Shown here in pieces: positions 17,535-25,163 of a stretch of 42,410 bases of DNA. Location of the stretch: NCBI GenBank assembly GCA_033764865.1, contig JANRIM010000018.1, forward strand, positions 1 to 42,410, in the 5' to 3' direction. This DNA comes from VFBF01 sp033764865. Its GTDB lineage: Bacteria > Pseudomonadota > Alphaproteobacteria > Caulobacterales > Aquidulcibacteraceae. Made by a program: the position numbers and the translations under genes. Under the pieces are notes generated by a model. That model searched no databases and had not been told where the DNA came from. It saw only the letters and a list, made by a program, of their open reading frames with translations. The stretch's first letter is position 1; each line of letters begins with the position of its first letter.

Positions 17535-18464
17535 CTAGAAGAAGCGCTCGGTCACGCGGATGGTGTCGCCCGGCTGGACCGGCGAGCTTGCGGTGAGGCG
17601 CACCTTGCGCTCCGTCGGCTCGTCGCGGTGCTTGACGATGACCTGGTTCTGGTTGGCGCGGTAGGTGAACCCGCCCGCAGTCGCCACCGCGTTCTGGATC
17701 GTCAGCCCCTCGGAGAAGGGATACTCACCCGGCCGGTTGACCTCGCCCAGGATGTAGAACGCGCCCTTGATGACGCGGATCGTATCGCCGGGGTTCACGG
17801 TGACAGGCGAGAGCAGCGAGTACTCCTTCTCGGCCTCCTCCCCCGCGCGCTTGATCATCACGCGCGTCTGGTTGGCGAGGGTCGTGAAGCCCCCGGCCGT
17901 GGCCACCGCGTTGAACACGTTGAGGTTGGAGGAGGACGGATACTCCCCGGGACGCACCACCTCGCCGAGGATGTAGTAGGGCCGGAAGTTCGTGAAATCG
18001 ATGGAAACGCGGGGATCGAGCAGGATCTGCTCCTCCCGCATGCGCCGTTCGAGCTCTTCCTCGAGCTGGCGGCGGGTGAGGCCGGCTGCCTGAACTTCCC
18101 CGATGAACGGCATGGCCACCCGGCCCGTGCTGTCGACGGAGAACTCACCCGAGAGCGACTCCTCGCCGAACACCAGGATGCGCAGCTTGTCGTTGATGCC
18201 GAGGATGTAGCCGTCCGCGGACGGCGCCATCGGGTTCGAGGCCCCGAAGGTCTGCGCCGGGGCGGCCGCCGGCGCGCCTGCGGCGCCCTGAGGCGTCGCT
18301 GCAGGGGACGCCTGCGGACCCGCCGCCGGGCTGGCGGCCGCCGGAACGTTGAGCGGCGGCGTCGGGACAGTCTGCGCCGACGCCAGGGTGGGAGCGACCA
18401 TCAGCGCCATCGCGGCCAGCGCCGCGGCGATCATGCCAATCCGTTTCGAAACCCAAACGCGCAT
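17535..18464 (-). CDS. Wza-like polysaccharide export protein with two SLBB domains
   Basis: A 309-residue periplasmic protein. A signal peptide (about residues 1-30, ending PTLASAQT) has no lipobox cysteine. An Ala/Pro-rich linker (about 32-80) leads to the polysaccharide-export domain (about 84-160, YILGINDKLRILVFGEESLSG). Two SLBB repeats follow, starting at about 164 (YYILGEVVRPGEYP) and 237 (FYILGEVNRPGEYP). It ends right after the second SLBB at VTERFF, so the C-terminal amphipathic helix that forms the pore of E. coli Wza is missing. It should form a periplasmic ring joining the Wzc-type protein to an outer-membrane channel, here perhaps the adjacent beta-barrel. ATG 18464 is the start. 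Confidence 0.93.
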   Translation of the reverse strand: MRVWVSKRIGMIAAALAAMALMVAPTLASAQTVPTPPLNVPAAASPAAGPQASPAATPQGAAGAPAAAPAQTFGASNPMAPSADGYILGINDKLRILVFGEESLSGEFSVDSTGRVAMPFIGEVQAAGLTRRQLEEELERRMREEQILLDPRVSIDFTNFRPYYILGEVVRPGEYPSSSNLNVFNAVATAGGFTTLANQTRVMIKRAGEEAEKEYSLLSPVTVNPGDTIRVIKGAFYILGEVNRPGEYPFSEGLTIQNAVATAGGFTYRANQNQVIVKHRDEPTERKVRLTASSPVQPGDTIRVTERFF

Positions 18465-18640
18465 GTCTCTTCCCTGCTATTCGTCTCTGGCCCGCCATCG
18501 GCCCCCGCACGTGCCCGGGCCCGCTTCCGGTCTCCGGTCGCGGCCGCTGGGCGGCATTGCCTAGGCCTACGCAAGAATGACGCCTGACCGCGGCCGCCCC
18601 CAGGGCCATCCGGCCCCTGCGGCGTCCTGCGGGTCGGGCG

Positions 18641-19390
18641 TCACGTAGAAAACAACCGCACCGCGTCACCTTCAAGGCAAACCGCCGACAATCGCCCCGT
18701 GGCGTAGGCCCCGGTGTCGATGCCGATCCGCCGTGCGTCCCGGTAGAACCGCTCCGCCGGCGAATGGCCATGGACCACCACGAACGGCCACCGTTCCCGC
18801 GACCGCAGGAACGGCCCCCGGATGGAGATCAGGTCCCGCTCGCGCTGCTGGTCGAGCGCGACCCCCGGCTTCAGGCCCGCGTGGACGAACAGATAGTCCC
18901 CGAAGCGGACATGCAGCCTCAGACGGCGGAAGAAATCGAGATGGTCGGCGGGCATGGCGGCGCGCAGGGCTTCGGAGGCGCGGGTCAGGTCGCGCAGGCT
19001 GTGCCGGTTGGCGGGCGCGCGCACGCCATAGGAGAACAGCGTCTCCGCCCCGCCCTTGCCAAGCCAACGGGCGCCGGTGGCGGGTTGTTCAAGGAAGGTC
19101 AGCAGGGCGTCGTCGTGCTTGCCCTTGAGGAAGTGCACGTCGCGCTGGCCCGCGGCCAGCCCGATCAGGGTCTCCACGCAGCGGCGGGATTCCAGGCCCC
19201 GGTCGACGTAGTCGCCGAGGAAAACCAGCGTCGGCGCCACACCTTCCGTAGCGTGAACGCGGATGTCCGCCTCAATCTGGGACAAAAGGCCGTTCAGCAG
19301 GTCCGCCCGGCCATGGATGTCGCCCACGGCGTACAGCCGTCTGCCTTCCGCCATGCGGGCGGACCAGGGTGGCTTCAAAGCCCGGAGCAT
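18641..19390 (-). CDS. PPP-family metallophosphatase (Ser/Thr phosphatase / Ap4A hydrolase-like)
   Basis: A 249-residue calcineurin-like phosphoesterase. Metal-site motifs are GDIHG (D24, H26), GDYVDRG (D60), then LKGKHDD at 89-94, then FVHAG (H170) and VVHGHSP (H207, H209). The third motif is GNH(D/E) in nearly all family members; here the metal-bridging Asn is Lys91, which may weaken or alter activity. Members dephosphorylate proteins or cleave diadenosine tetraphosphate. It is the first or second gene of the export operon, and there is no Wzb-type low-molecular-weight tyrosine phosphatase beside the autokinase, so it might act in that role; this is inference. Starts at 19390 or 19354 (MAEGRRLYAVGDIHG) are both possible. 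Confidence 0.85.
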   Translation of the reverse strand: MLRALKPPWSARMAEGRRLYAVGDIHGRADLLNGLLSQIEADIRVHATEGVAPTLVFLGDYVDRGLESRRCVETLIGLAAGQRDVHFLKGKHDDALLTFLEQPATGARWLGKGGAETLFSYGVRAPANRHSLRDLTRASEALRAAMPADHLDFFRRLRLHVRFGDYLFVHAGLKPGVALDQQRERDLISIRGPFLRSRERWPFVVVHGHSPAERFYRDARRIGIDTGAYATGRLSAVCLEGDAVRLFST

Positions 19391-19513
19391 CGGCGGCGCG
19401 ACTCACGAGGGAATGTGGCGGTCACGGCAAAGTGCACCGGCCAGCCCACGTCCTGCAAGGCCCCGCGAAGGCCGGCCGAGGGGCGCCCGGCGAAGGCCCC
19501 GCCGGCGGCGGGG

Positions 19514-19759
19514 TCAATCCTTGAGGGGCGCGGCGGGCGGCGTAAACGGCGGCGGGGCTTCCGCGGCGGACGCCTCGATCCGCGGCTCTGGCCCCATCCA
19601 TGCAATCACCGATTTCGCACCATGATAAACAAGCGTCCAGCATACCACGCTGTAAACCAGCGCCCCCAGCAAACCGCCGACGCGCCACGCGCCGGCGCGG
19701 GTCGCGACGCGCGGGCCCTGGCTGGAAACCGGGCTGGATTCGCGTCGCTGGGGAATCAT
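19514..19759 (-). CDS. Small single-TM protein, unknown function
   Basis: An 81-residue protein starting MIPQRRESSPVSSQ, with one hydrophobic helix (VGGLLGALVYSVVCWTLVY) and a Pro/Ala-rich C-terminus ending PPAAPLKD. The positive N-terminus suggests the tail lies outside the cytoplasm. The frame is open to 19885, but that upstream part is Arg-rich and crosses the AT-rich promoter region, so ATG 19759 is preferred. It may be the first gene of the phosphatase/export operon. I recognise no family, and the case rests on position and the clear TM segment. Confidence 0.5.
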   Translation of the reverse strand: MIPQRRESSPVSSQGPRVATRAGAWRVGGLLGALVYSVVCWTLVYHGAKSVIAWMGPEPRIEASAAEAPPPFTPPAAPLKD

Positions 19760-19788
19760 CAGCCGCGCTTGGCCGCCGTGTTGGATAA

Positions 19789-19932
19789 AGCCCGTGACGA
19801 TCGGGCGGAAACGGCCCTGTATCGTTCCGGGACGTTTTTTTGTGCGCCGCACCAATATCTTTGTTGCATTGCGAAAACTTCGCATGCGATTGGTAATAAA
19901 GAGTTTACGTCTGGGATCAGGGTCACGAATCG
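19789..19932. promoter_or_regulatory. AT-richer divergent promoter region with nested inverted repeats
   Basis: This is the most AT-rich stretch in the window. It contains TGCGAA-AAC-TTCGCA (19870-19884) nested inside ACCAAT (19851-19856) and ATTGGT (19889-19894). TAATAA at 19894-19899 may be a -10, with TTGCGA (19869-19874) as a poorly spaced -35. It separates the initiating transferase (plus) from the export operon (minus) and probably controls both. A T7 run at 19835-19841 is also present. Confidence 0.5.
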
Positions 19933-20703
19933 ATGAGCTACGAACTCGCCGACGCCCTCAATCAAGCCGCCTACGGGCTTAACCGCAGCAACCGTCGGCG
20001 CCGCCGCACGGGCAGCAGCGGCGGCTTGCACGGCGTCCAGGGCCGCAGCCACGTCGTGACCGACCCGGTGATCGTGATGGCCGCCATGCGGGCCAACGGC
20101 CGGGTGAAGCGCACCTTCGATATCGTCTCGTCGTTCTGCGGCCTGGTGATCCTCGCCCCGATCCTTCTGACCGTGGCGCTGCTGATCTGGCTGAATGACG
20201 GGGGCTCGCCCCTTTACGGGCACAAGCGCGTCGGCCGGCAGGGCCGGCCGTTCCAGTGCTGGAAGTTCCGCTCGATGGTGATGAACGGCGACGCCGTCCT
20301 CGCCGCCCATCTCGCCGCCAACCCGGAAGCGGCCAAGGAGTGGGAGGAAACCCAGAAACTCACCGACGATCCGCGCGTCACGCGCATCGGGGCCTTCATC
20401 CGCAAGACCAGCATCGACGAGCTGCCGCAGCTCTGGAACGTCCTGCGCGGCGAGATGAGCGTGATCGGCCCGCGGCCCATCACCCGCAAGGAACTTGACC
20501 GCTACGGCAAGAACCGCCGGTACTACCTGCTTGTCCGTCCCGGCATCACCGGCCTGTGGCAGGTGAGCGGGCGCAGCTCCACCACCTATGAGCGTCGCGT
20601 GTCGCTTGACCGCCGCTACCTGGAAAACTGGTCCTACGAACAGGACGTGATGATCCTGCTCAAGACGCTTCCGGCGGTGCTGAAGTCCGAAGGCGCGGTC
20701 TAG
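19933..20703 (+). CDS. Initiating sugar-phosphate transferase (ExoY/HfsE/PssY type)
   Basis: A 256-residue monotopic phosphoglycosyltransferase that moves a sugar 1-phosphate from its nucleotide to undecaprenyl phosphate, the first step of repeat-unit assembly. After a basic, disordered N-terminus (about 1-57) comes the re-entrant helix (62-87) with its conserved Pro (LVILAPILL). Then come KRVGRQGRPFQCWKFRSM, the catalytic Asp-Glu pair D162-E163 (SIDELPQLWNVLRGEMSVIGPRP), and RPGITGLWQVSGRSS. It has only the catalytic C-terminal module, like ExoY, with no four-helix WbaP extension. The donor sugar is not predictable (glucose or galactose in relatives). It is monocistronic, divergent from the export operon, and converges on a glycosyltransferase. 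Confidence 0.93.
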   Translation: MSYELADALNQAAYGLNRSNRRRRRTGSSGGLHGVQGRSHVVTDPVIVMAAMRANGRVKRTFDIVSSFCGLVILAPILLTVALLIWLNDGGSPLYGHKRVGRQGRPFQCWKFRSMVMNGDAVLAAHLAANPEAAKEWEETQKLTDDPRVTRIGAFIRKTSIDELPQLWNVLRGEMSVIGPRPITRKELDRYGKNRRYYLLVRPGITGLWQVSGRSSTTYERRVSLDRRYLENWSYEQDVMILLKTLPAVLKSEGAV

Positions 20704-20711
20704 ACCGCTCC

Positions 20712-20729
20712 GGGCGGCCGTCGCCGCCC
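20712..20729. terminator. Hairpin between convergent transferase and glycosyltransferase genes
   Basis: GGGCGGC (20712-20718), loop CGTC, GCCGCCC (20723-20729): a perfect 7-bp GC stem in a 36-bp convergent gap. It could slow polymerase from both sides; neither strand has a U tract, so intrinsic termination would be weak. Confidence 0.45.
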
Positions 20730-20739
20730 CGATCCCAAC

Positions 20740-21726
20740 TCAGGGCAGGACGTCGTCAAGCCAGCCGGCCAGGCTGTAGCGGCGGACGATCTCGGCGGGG
20801 GGCGCGCGGTACGGCGCGTTGAGAAACGCCTCGTCCAGCACAGGCCGCGCGCGATCGATCACCGCGATGTTCTGGGGATCGTAGAAATCAGCGGTCTTCA
20901 GTTCGGGATTGGTGGTCACGAGCTTTCGCCGGCCGCCCAGCATCTCGATGGTGCGCATGGTGTAACCGGTCTGCACCGGCCGTTCGATGTCGACTACCAC
21001 ACGCGCGCGCGCGATCAGCGCCGTCACGTCGGCCTTGCCCATCGGCTTGAACAGAAGCTCCCCTGGCGCAAAGCCCCAGTAGGACGGTCGATAGCTCTTC
21101 TGCAGGGTCAGCATGAGCGGCGAGCGCACGTAGAACATCGCCTTGAGCGCGCGCCCCTTGGGCAGGGCGGCGGCGATGCGGTCGCACACGGGCTTGCGGT
21201 CCGTATGCAGCGTGCCGAAGAACAGGAGGTCGATGTCGCCGCCCTCGTCGGGCAGCGCCGCGTACTCCTCCAGGAAGAACAGCGGTCTGTAGACGATCGC
21301 GGGATTGGCCCGCACGTCGGCGGGATCGAAGGACAGGACGCGGTCCACCCGGGTCATCTTCTGCGGCGTGTCCTTCGGCAGATTCTGCGAGCCGTCCCAG
21401 AAGTAGAGCGTGAAGCGCGCGGCCGGGAACGCCGCGCGCATCTCGTCGATCATCCGTGGAGACAGCGCCTCCCCCTTGATGATCAGCACGTCGCGGATGG
21501 GTTGGTCCTTCACTGCGGCGATGATGGCGCGGAAATAGGCGTCGGCCTTCTCGGCCACCATCTGCGGCGCAAGGCGCAGCGCGCCCTTGGTGTAGGTGTC
21601 CAGCGCAGGGCGATCCTCGTGCCACTGCACGCTGCGCCCGCGCGCCTCCATTGCCCGACGGATCTCGGCGGCGTAGCCGAAGAAACTCGCCGCGATGAAC
21701 AGCGTGTCGACGGGCCGCGCGGTCAT
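20740..21726 (-). CDS. Putative glycosyltransferase (CgeB/LPS-biosynthesis-like)
   Basis: A 328-residue predicted cytoplasmic protein. Its layout resembles CgeB-like or LPS-core glycosyltransferases of GT-B type: an N-terminal Rossmann-like half (DTLFIAASFFGYAAEIRRAM; RDVLIIKGEALS; FTLYFWDGSQNLP; RVLSFDPADVR) and a C-terminal half with IDLLFFGTLHTDRKPVCDRI and a late RTIEMLGGRRKLVTTNPEL. The last block looks like the donor-binding E(x)7-type region. Acceptor and donor are unknown. It is the last gene of a three-gene minus-strand unit, five bases after the epimerase stop. The family assignment is by motif layout only. Confidence 0.65.
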   Translation of the reverse strand: MTARPVDTLFIAASFFGYAAEIRRAMEARGRSVQWHEDRPALDTYTKGALRLAPQMVAEKADAYFRAIIAAVKDQPIRDVLIIKGEALSPRMIDEMRAAFPAARFTLYFWDGSQNLPKDTPQKMTRVDRVLSFDPADVRANPAIVYRPLFFLEEYAALPDEGGDIDLLFFGTLHTDRKPVCDRIAAALPKGRALKAMFYVRSPLMLTLQKSYRPSYWGFAPGELLFKPMGKADVTALIARARVVVDIERPVQTGYTMRTIEMLGGRRKLVTTNPELKTADFYDPQNIAVIDRARPVLDEAFLNAPYRAPPAEIVRRYSLAGWLDDVLP

Positions 21727-21731
21727 TGCGC

Positions 21732-22874
21732 TCAGCGCTTCGTCTCGCCGCGGCCCATCAGACCCCGCGACGCCAGCTCTTCCAGGGATTTCTCGTAGCC
21801 GCCGGCGCTGACCGTCTGGCCGGTCGCCCAGTCGAGAAACTGCGTCAGACCCGCCTCAAACCCGACCTTCGGCTCAAAGCCCAGAAGCGCGCGGGCGCGT
21901 GAAAGATCGGCGACGTTGTGGCGGATGTCGCCCACGCGGAAATCGCCGGTGACGCGGATGGGCGAGGAGGCCTTGAAATACGCCACCACCCGCTCGGCGA
22001 CCTCCATCACCGTGGTGCGGACGCCGGAACCTACGTTGATGGCATGCACGCCCTTCGCCTCCGGCGCGACGCAGAGGGCGGTGGCGTCCACCACGTCGTC
22101 GACGAACACGAAGTCCCGGCTCTCCTGGCCGTCCTCGAACACCGCGATCGGCGCATCTTTGCGCGCGAGGTTCGAGAACACCGCGAGGATGCCGGTGTAG
22201 GGGTTGGAGAGCGACTGGCCCGGGCCGTAGACGTTCTGGTAGCGGAGCGCGAACGCGTCGAGGCCCAGCGCCTGCGCGAACATGAGCGTCATCTGCTCCT
22301 GCATCTGCTTGGTGAGGCCGTAAAATGAGGACGGCGCGAACGGCGTGTCCTCCCGCGTCGGCTCCACTGCGGCGATGGCGCCGCAGTGCGGGCACACGGG
22401 CTCGAACTGGCCCGCCGTCATGGCTGCGGCAGTGCGGGCGTGCGGATACACGACGCCGTGGGCGGCGCAGCGATACTGGCCTTCGCCGTAGGTGGCGCGC
22501 GACGACGCCACGATGAGCTTCTTCAGGGCCTTCGGGCGCTGGTTCACCAGCACGTCGAACATCAGGGCCGTGCCGCCGATGTTCACGCGGTCATAGTGCT
22601 CCACGGCGTACATCGACTGCCCGGTGCCCGTCTCCGCCGCCAGGTTGACGATGACTTCCGCCTCCCCGACCAGCGCCTCGATCGTTGCGCGGTCGCGCAC
22701 GTCGCCGCGTACGCGCGTCACGTGGCCGACGAGCGGGGCGGGAAAATCCGCGCCCTCGCCATGGATCTGGGGGCTCAGGTTGTCCAGAACGGTGACCCCA
22801 TGGCCGCCCGCCGCCAGCTTCAGCGCCAGCCGCGATCCGATGAAGCCTGCGCCGCCGGTGATCAGGATGTTCAA
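21732..22874 (-). CDS. NDP-sugar epimerase, resembling dTDP-L-rhamnose 4-epimerase
   Basis: A 380-residue extended SDR. The NAD loop GGAGFIG is at 7-13, the catalytic pair is Y185-xxx-K189 (FYGLTK), and a Ser-Ser pair lies at 124-125. Two features point to the WbiB-type dTDP-L-rhamnose 4-epimerases: an insertion with Cys136, Cys161 and Cys164 (CPHCG) that looks like a metal-binding finger, and RYQNVYGPGQSLSNPYTGI followed by FEDGQESRDFVFVDDV. Its product would be dTDP-6-deoxy-L-talose if that function holds; UDP-sugar epimerisation is the alternative. The start is TTG at 22874 with GGAAGGA about seven bases upstream. It lies between two glycosyltransferase genes on the same strand. Confidence 0.83.
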   Translation of the reverse strand: MNILITGGAGFIGSRLALKLAAGGHGVTVLDNLSPQIHGEGADFPAPLVGHVTRVRGDVRDRATIEALVGEAEVIVNLAAETGTGQSMYAVEHYDRVNIGGTALMFDVLVNQRPKALKKLIVASSRATYGEGQYRCAAHGVVYPHARTAAAMTAGQFEPVCPHCGAIAAVEPTREDTPFAPSSFYGLTKQMQEQMTLMFAQALGLDAFALRYQNVYGPGQSLSNPYTGILAVFSNLARKDAPIAVFEDGQESRDFVFVDDVVDATALCVAPEAKGVHAINVGSGVRTTVMEVAERVVAYFKASSPIRVTGDFRVGDIRHNVADLSRARALLGFEPKVGFEAGLTQFLDWATGQTVSAGGYEKSLEELASRGLMGRGETKR

Positions 22875-22910
22875 CGTGGTTTCCTTCCGGTTGATGCGCC
22901 AGGTCGCCGC

Positions 22911-24008
22911 TTACACGTCCACCAGCGGCGCAAGGCAGGTTTCCCAGGCGTAGTGGGCGCAGCACGCGTCCTTGAAGGCGGTGAATTCCGCCCGCAGGAT
23001 CGCGGGATCGCGGGCGGCGAGCTCGTGCAGGACGGCGCCCAGCTGGCTGGGGTCGCGGTTGTCGAAGACGAACCGGGCGGCGTGCGGAAAGGCCGCGAAC
23101 TCCGCCATGATGGGCGCGGAGGAGAAGATGGCGCAGTTGCGCGCCACGTACTCCAGCGTCTTCAGCTTGAAGCCGCCGCCGAAGCGGTCCGTCACGATGC
23201 CGAGGCGCACGGCGCCGGCCCAGTCGAACTCCTGCATCCCGGCATGCAGCACCGAAGACGGCATCACCGACTTCACGCCCGGATCGAAACCGTGGACGGT
23301 GCGCACGCCGACGAAATCGGCGAACCGCTTGAGATCCCGGCGCTTGCGCCACCAGGCGTAACTGCCGGTGATCACGCATTCAGGCTTGAAGGCGGCGTCC
23401 TCGGACAAGGGGATCGAGGGAGGCGCGCCCGGGGGCGCCACCGCCACGTCCGCCCCGGCGAGGCCCGTGCGCATCGCCGCGGCGCGATCGGCCTGGGAGA
23501 TCAGCACCAGCCGCGCGCCAGGCGTGGTGAACGTGCGCCGTTCGGCGCGCTGGGCCAGCGTGCGCAGGAAGGTGTCGAGCGGCCCGTCCTCAACGGCGAA
23601 CTGCGAAGGCACGTTGTGGGCGTAGAGCGTCACCGGCGGGCCGCCGGGCGGCGCATCTGCGGCGAGGTGGAACAACGCCTCGTACAGGATGAACACGTGA
23701 TCGTAGGCGGTGGCGGACAGGCGCGCGGCGAACGCCTCGCGAGCCTCGACGCCCTGGTAGCCCGCCCATTCGGAGGGCACCTGATGGCGCAGCATGCTGA
23801 CAGCTTTCACGAGCGCGCGGCGTTCCCCGCGCACGGTGAAGATGTCGCACGCGAACCGCGCCTGGAGCGCGGCGACCACCTTGCGCAACACCACGGCGTC
23901 CCCGCCGTGATCCGGCCCGTCCCGTTCCGGTACGACCAGCAACGCCCGCCGCAGGGCGGCTTCGGGCGGCGCAAGATCGTCCATGGGCGGCGATGCGGGA
24001 GACGGCAT
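22911..24008 (-). CDS. Glycosyltransferase, GT4-like
   Basis: About 365 residues from ATG 24008 (MPSPASPPMDDLAPPEAALRR). The N-terminal GT-B half contains RRALLVVPERDGPDHGGDAVVLRKVVAALQ with a Gly-Gly acceptor loop. The C-terminal half has ECVITGSYAWWRKRRDLKRFADF and FGGGFKLKTLEYVARNCAIFSSAPIMAEF, a recognisable GT4 E-x7-E-like donor region. The frame is open further upstream to 24089, and ATG 23984 (MDDLAPP) is a later option. It probably adds one sugar of the repeat unit on the cytoplasmic face. It heads the glycosyltransferase-epimerase-glycosyltransferase unit and is divergent from rmlA across about 210 bp. Confidence 0.8.
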   Translation of the reverse strand: MPSPASPPMDDLAPPEAALRRALLVVPERDGPDHGGDAVVLRKVVAALQARFACDIFTVRGERRALVKAVSMLRHQVPSEWAGYQGVEAREAFAARLSATAYDHVFILYEALFHLAADAPPGGPPVTLYAHNVPSQFAVEDGPLDTFLRTLAQRAERRTFTTPGARLVLISQADRAAAMRTGLAGADVAVAPPGAPPSIPLSEDAAFKPECVITGSYAWWRKRRDLKRFADFVGVRTVHGFDPGVKSVMPSSVLHAGMQEFDWAGAVRLGIVTDRFGGGFKLKTLEYVARNCAIFSSAPIMAEFAAFPHAARFVFDNRDPSQLGAVLHELAARDPAILRAEFTAFKDACCAHYAWETCLAPLVDV

Positions 24009-24179
24009 GACGAAGCGTTCTATCCTGTCGCCCCGCCTGTCGCCGTTGCGCGCGGTGGGGTGTTCGGCTGTGCGCGTGCCGTGCAGCATTCATACCGTCA
24101 AGGCCCACCTGCGCGCGCCGGGCAGCGGTGCGAACTTTGCAGTCCCTGGGGGCCGGACGAGGCGGACGCGCCCGGCGCG

Positions 24180-24187
24180 TTAACCAT
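24180..24187 (+). promoter_or_regulatory. Possible CtrA half site upstream of rmlA
   Basis: TTAACCAT matches the Caulobacter-type CtrA half-site word and ends 30 bases before the rmlA start codon. In this GC-rich DNA such words are rare, but one half site without a clear second half is weak evidence. Confidence 0.25.
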
Positions 24188-24217
24188 GCCGGCGCCGCAG
24201 CGGAGAGTGGGCATTCC

Positions 24218-25108
24218 ATGAAGGGCATCATCCTGGCCGGCGGCTCCGGCACGCGCCTGCACCCTCTGACGCTGGGCGTGAGCAAGCAGATCCTGCCCGT
24301 CTACGACAAGCCGATGATCTACTATCCGCTCTCCATCCTCATGCTGGGCGGGATCAAGGACATCCTCATCATTTCCACGCCCCGGGACCTGCCGCTCTTC
24401 CGCGGCCTGCTGGGCGACGGCTCGCAATGGGGGGTGCGGCTTGAGTACGCCGAGCAGGCCCAGCCCAACGGGCTGGCGGAGGCTTTCGTCATCGGCGCCG
24501 ACTTCCTCGAAGGCGGCCCCGCCGCGCTGATCCTGGGGGACAATCTCTTCTACGGCGCCCAGATGGGCCACCTCCTCCGGGAGGCGATCGACGCCGCCGA
24601 TCCGGCCACGGTGTTCGCCTACATCGTCAAGGACCCGGAGCGCTTCGGCGTGGTGGAGTTCGACGCCGCCATGCGCGCGGTCTCCATCGAGGAGAAACCG
24701 AAGCGCCCACGCTCCAACTGGGCCGTCACAGGGCTTTATCTGTATGACTGCCACGTGGTGGAGCACGCCCGGGGGCTGAAACCCTCCGCCCGCGGGGAGT
24801 TGGAGATCACCGATCTCAATCGCGCGTACCTTGAGGCGGGGGGCCTCACGGTGAAGCGCCTCGGTCGCGGCTATGCGTGGCTGGACACAGGAACCTTCGA
24901 CGCGCTGCTGGAGGCGGCTGAGTTCGTGCGCGCGATCGAGCACCGTCAGGGCCTGAAGATCGCCTGCCTGGAGGAGATCGCGTTCCAGAACGGCTGGATC
25001 GACCAGGACCGGCTGCGCGCCATCGCCCGGGACATGAAGAATTCGCCCTACGGCCAGTATGTCGCCGCGCTGGCGGAGGCGGGCCGCGCCGCCCTCCTCG
25101 CGACGTGA
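24218..25108 (+). CDS. rfbA: Glucose-1-phosphate thymidylyltransferase
   Basis: A 296-residue RmlA/RfbA enzyme making dTDP-glucose from dTTP and glucose 1-phosphate. The full signature is visible: KGIILAGGSGTRLHPLT, SKQILPVYDKPMIYYPLSILML, EYAEQAQPNGLAEAF, LILGDNLFYG, RFGVVEFD, IEEKPKRPRSNWAVTGLYLYD, and the C-terminal LEEIAFQNGWID. Length is normal. ATG 24218 follows a GGAGAG ribosome site; the frame further upstream lacks family similarity. No rmlB or rmlD neighbour is present, so the next steps must be encoded elsewhere. It is followed on the same strand by an aminotransferase gene 55 bp away. Confidence 0.96.
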   Translation: MKGIILAGGSGTRLHPLTLGVSKQILPVYDKPMIYYPLSILMLGGIKDILIISTPRDLPLFRGLLGDGSQWGVRLEYAEQAQPNGLAEAFVIGADFLEGGPAALILGDNLFYGAQMGHLLREAIDAADPATVFAYIVKDPERFGVVEFDAAMRAVSIEEKPKRPRSNWAVTGLYLYDCHVVEHARGLKPSARGELEITDLNRAYLEAGGLTVKRLGRGYAWLDTGTFDALLEAAEFVRAIEHRQGLKIACLEEIAFQNGWIDQDRLRAIARDMKNSPYGQYVAALAEAGRAALLAT

Positions 25109-25163
25109 ATTGTCACCGCCGCGCAGGCCTCCTAAGGGGGCGTGACGCACGAATGGGAGCCTA

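Noticed and set aside
22386..24221. A 611-codon plus-strand open frame over the epimerase and glycosyltransferase
   Set aside because: Antisense to two well-supported genes, with no recognisable domain.
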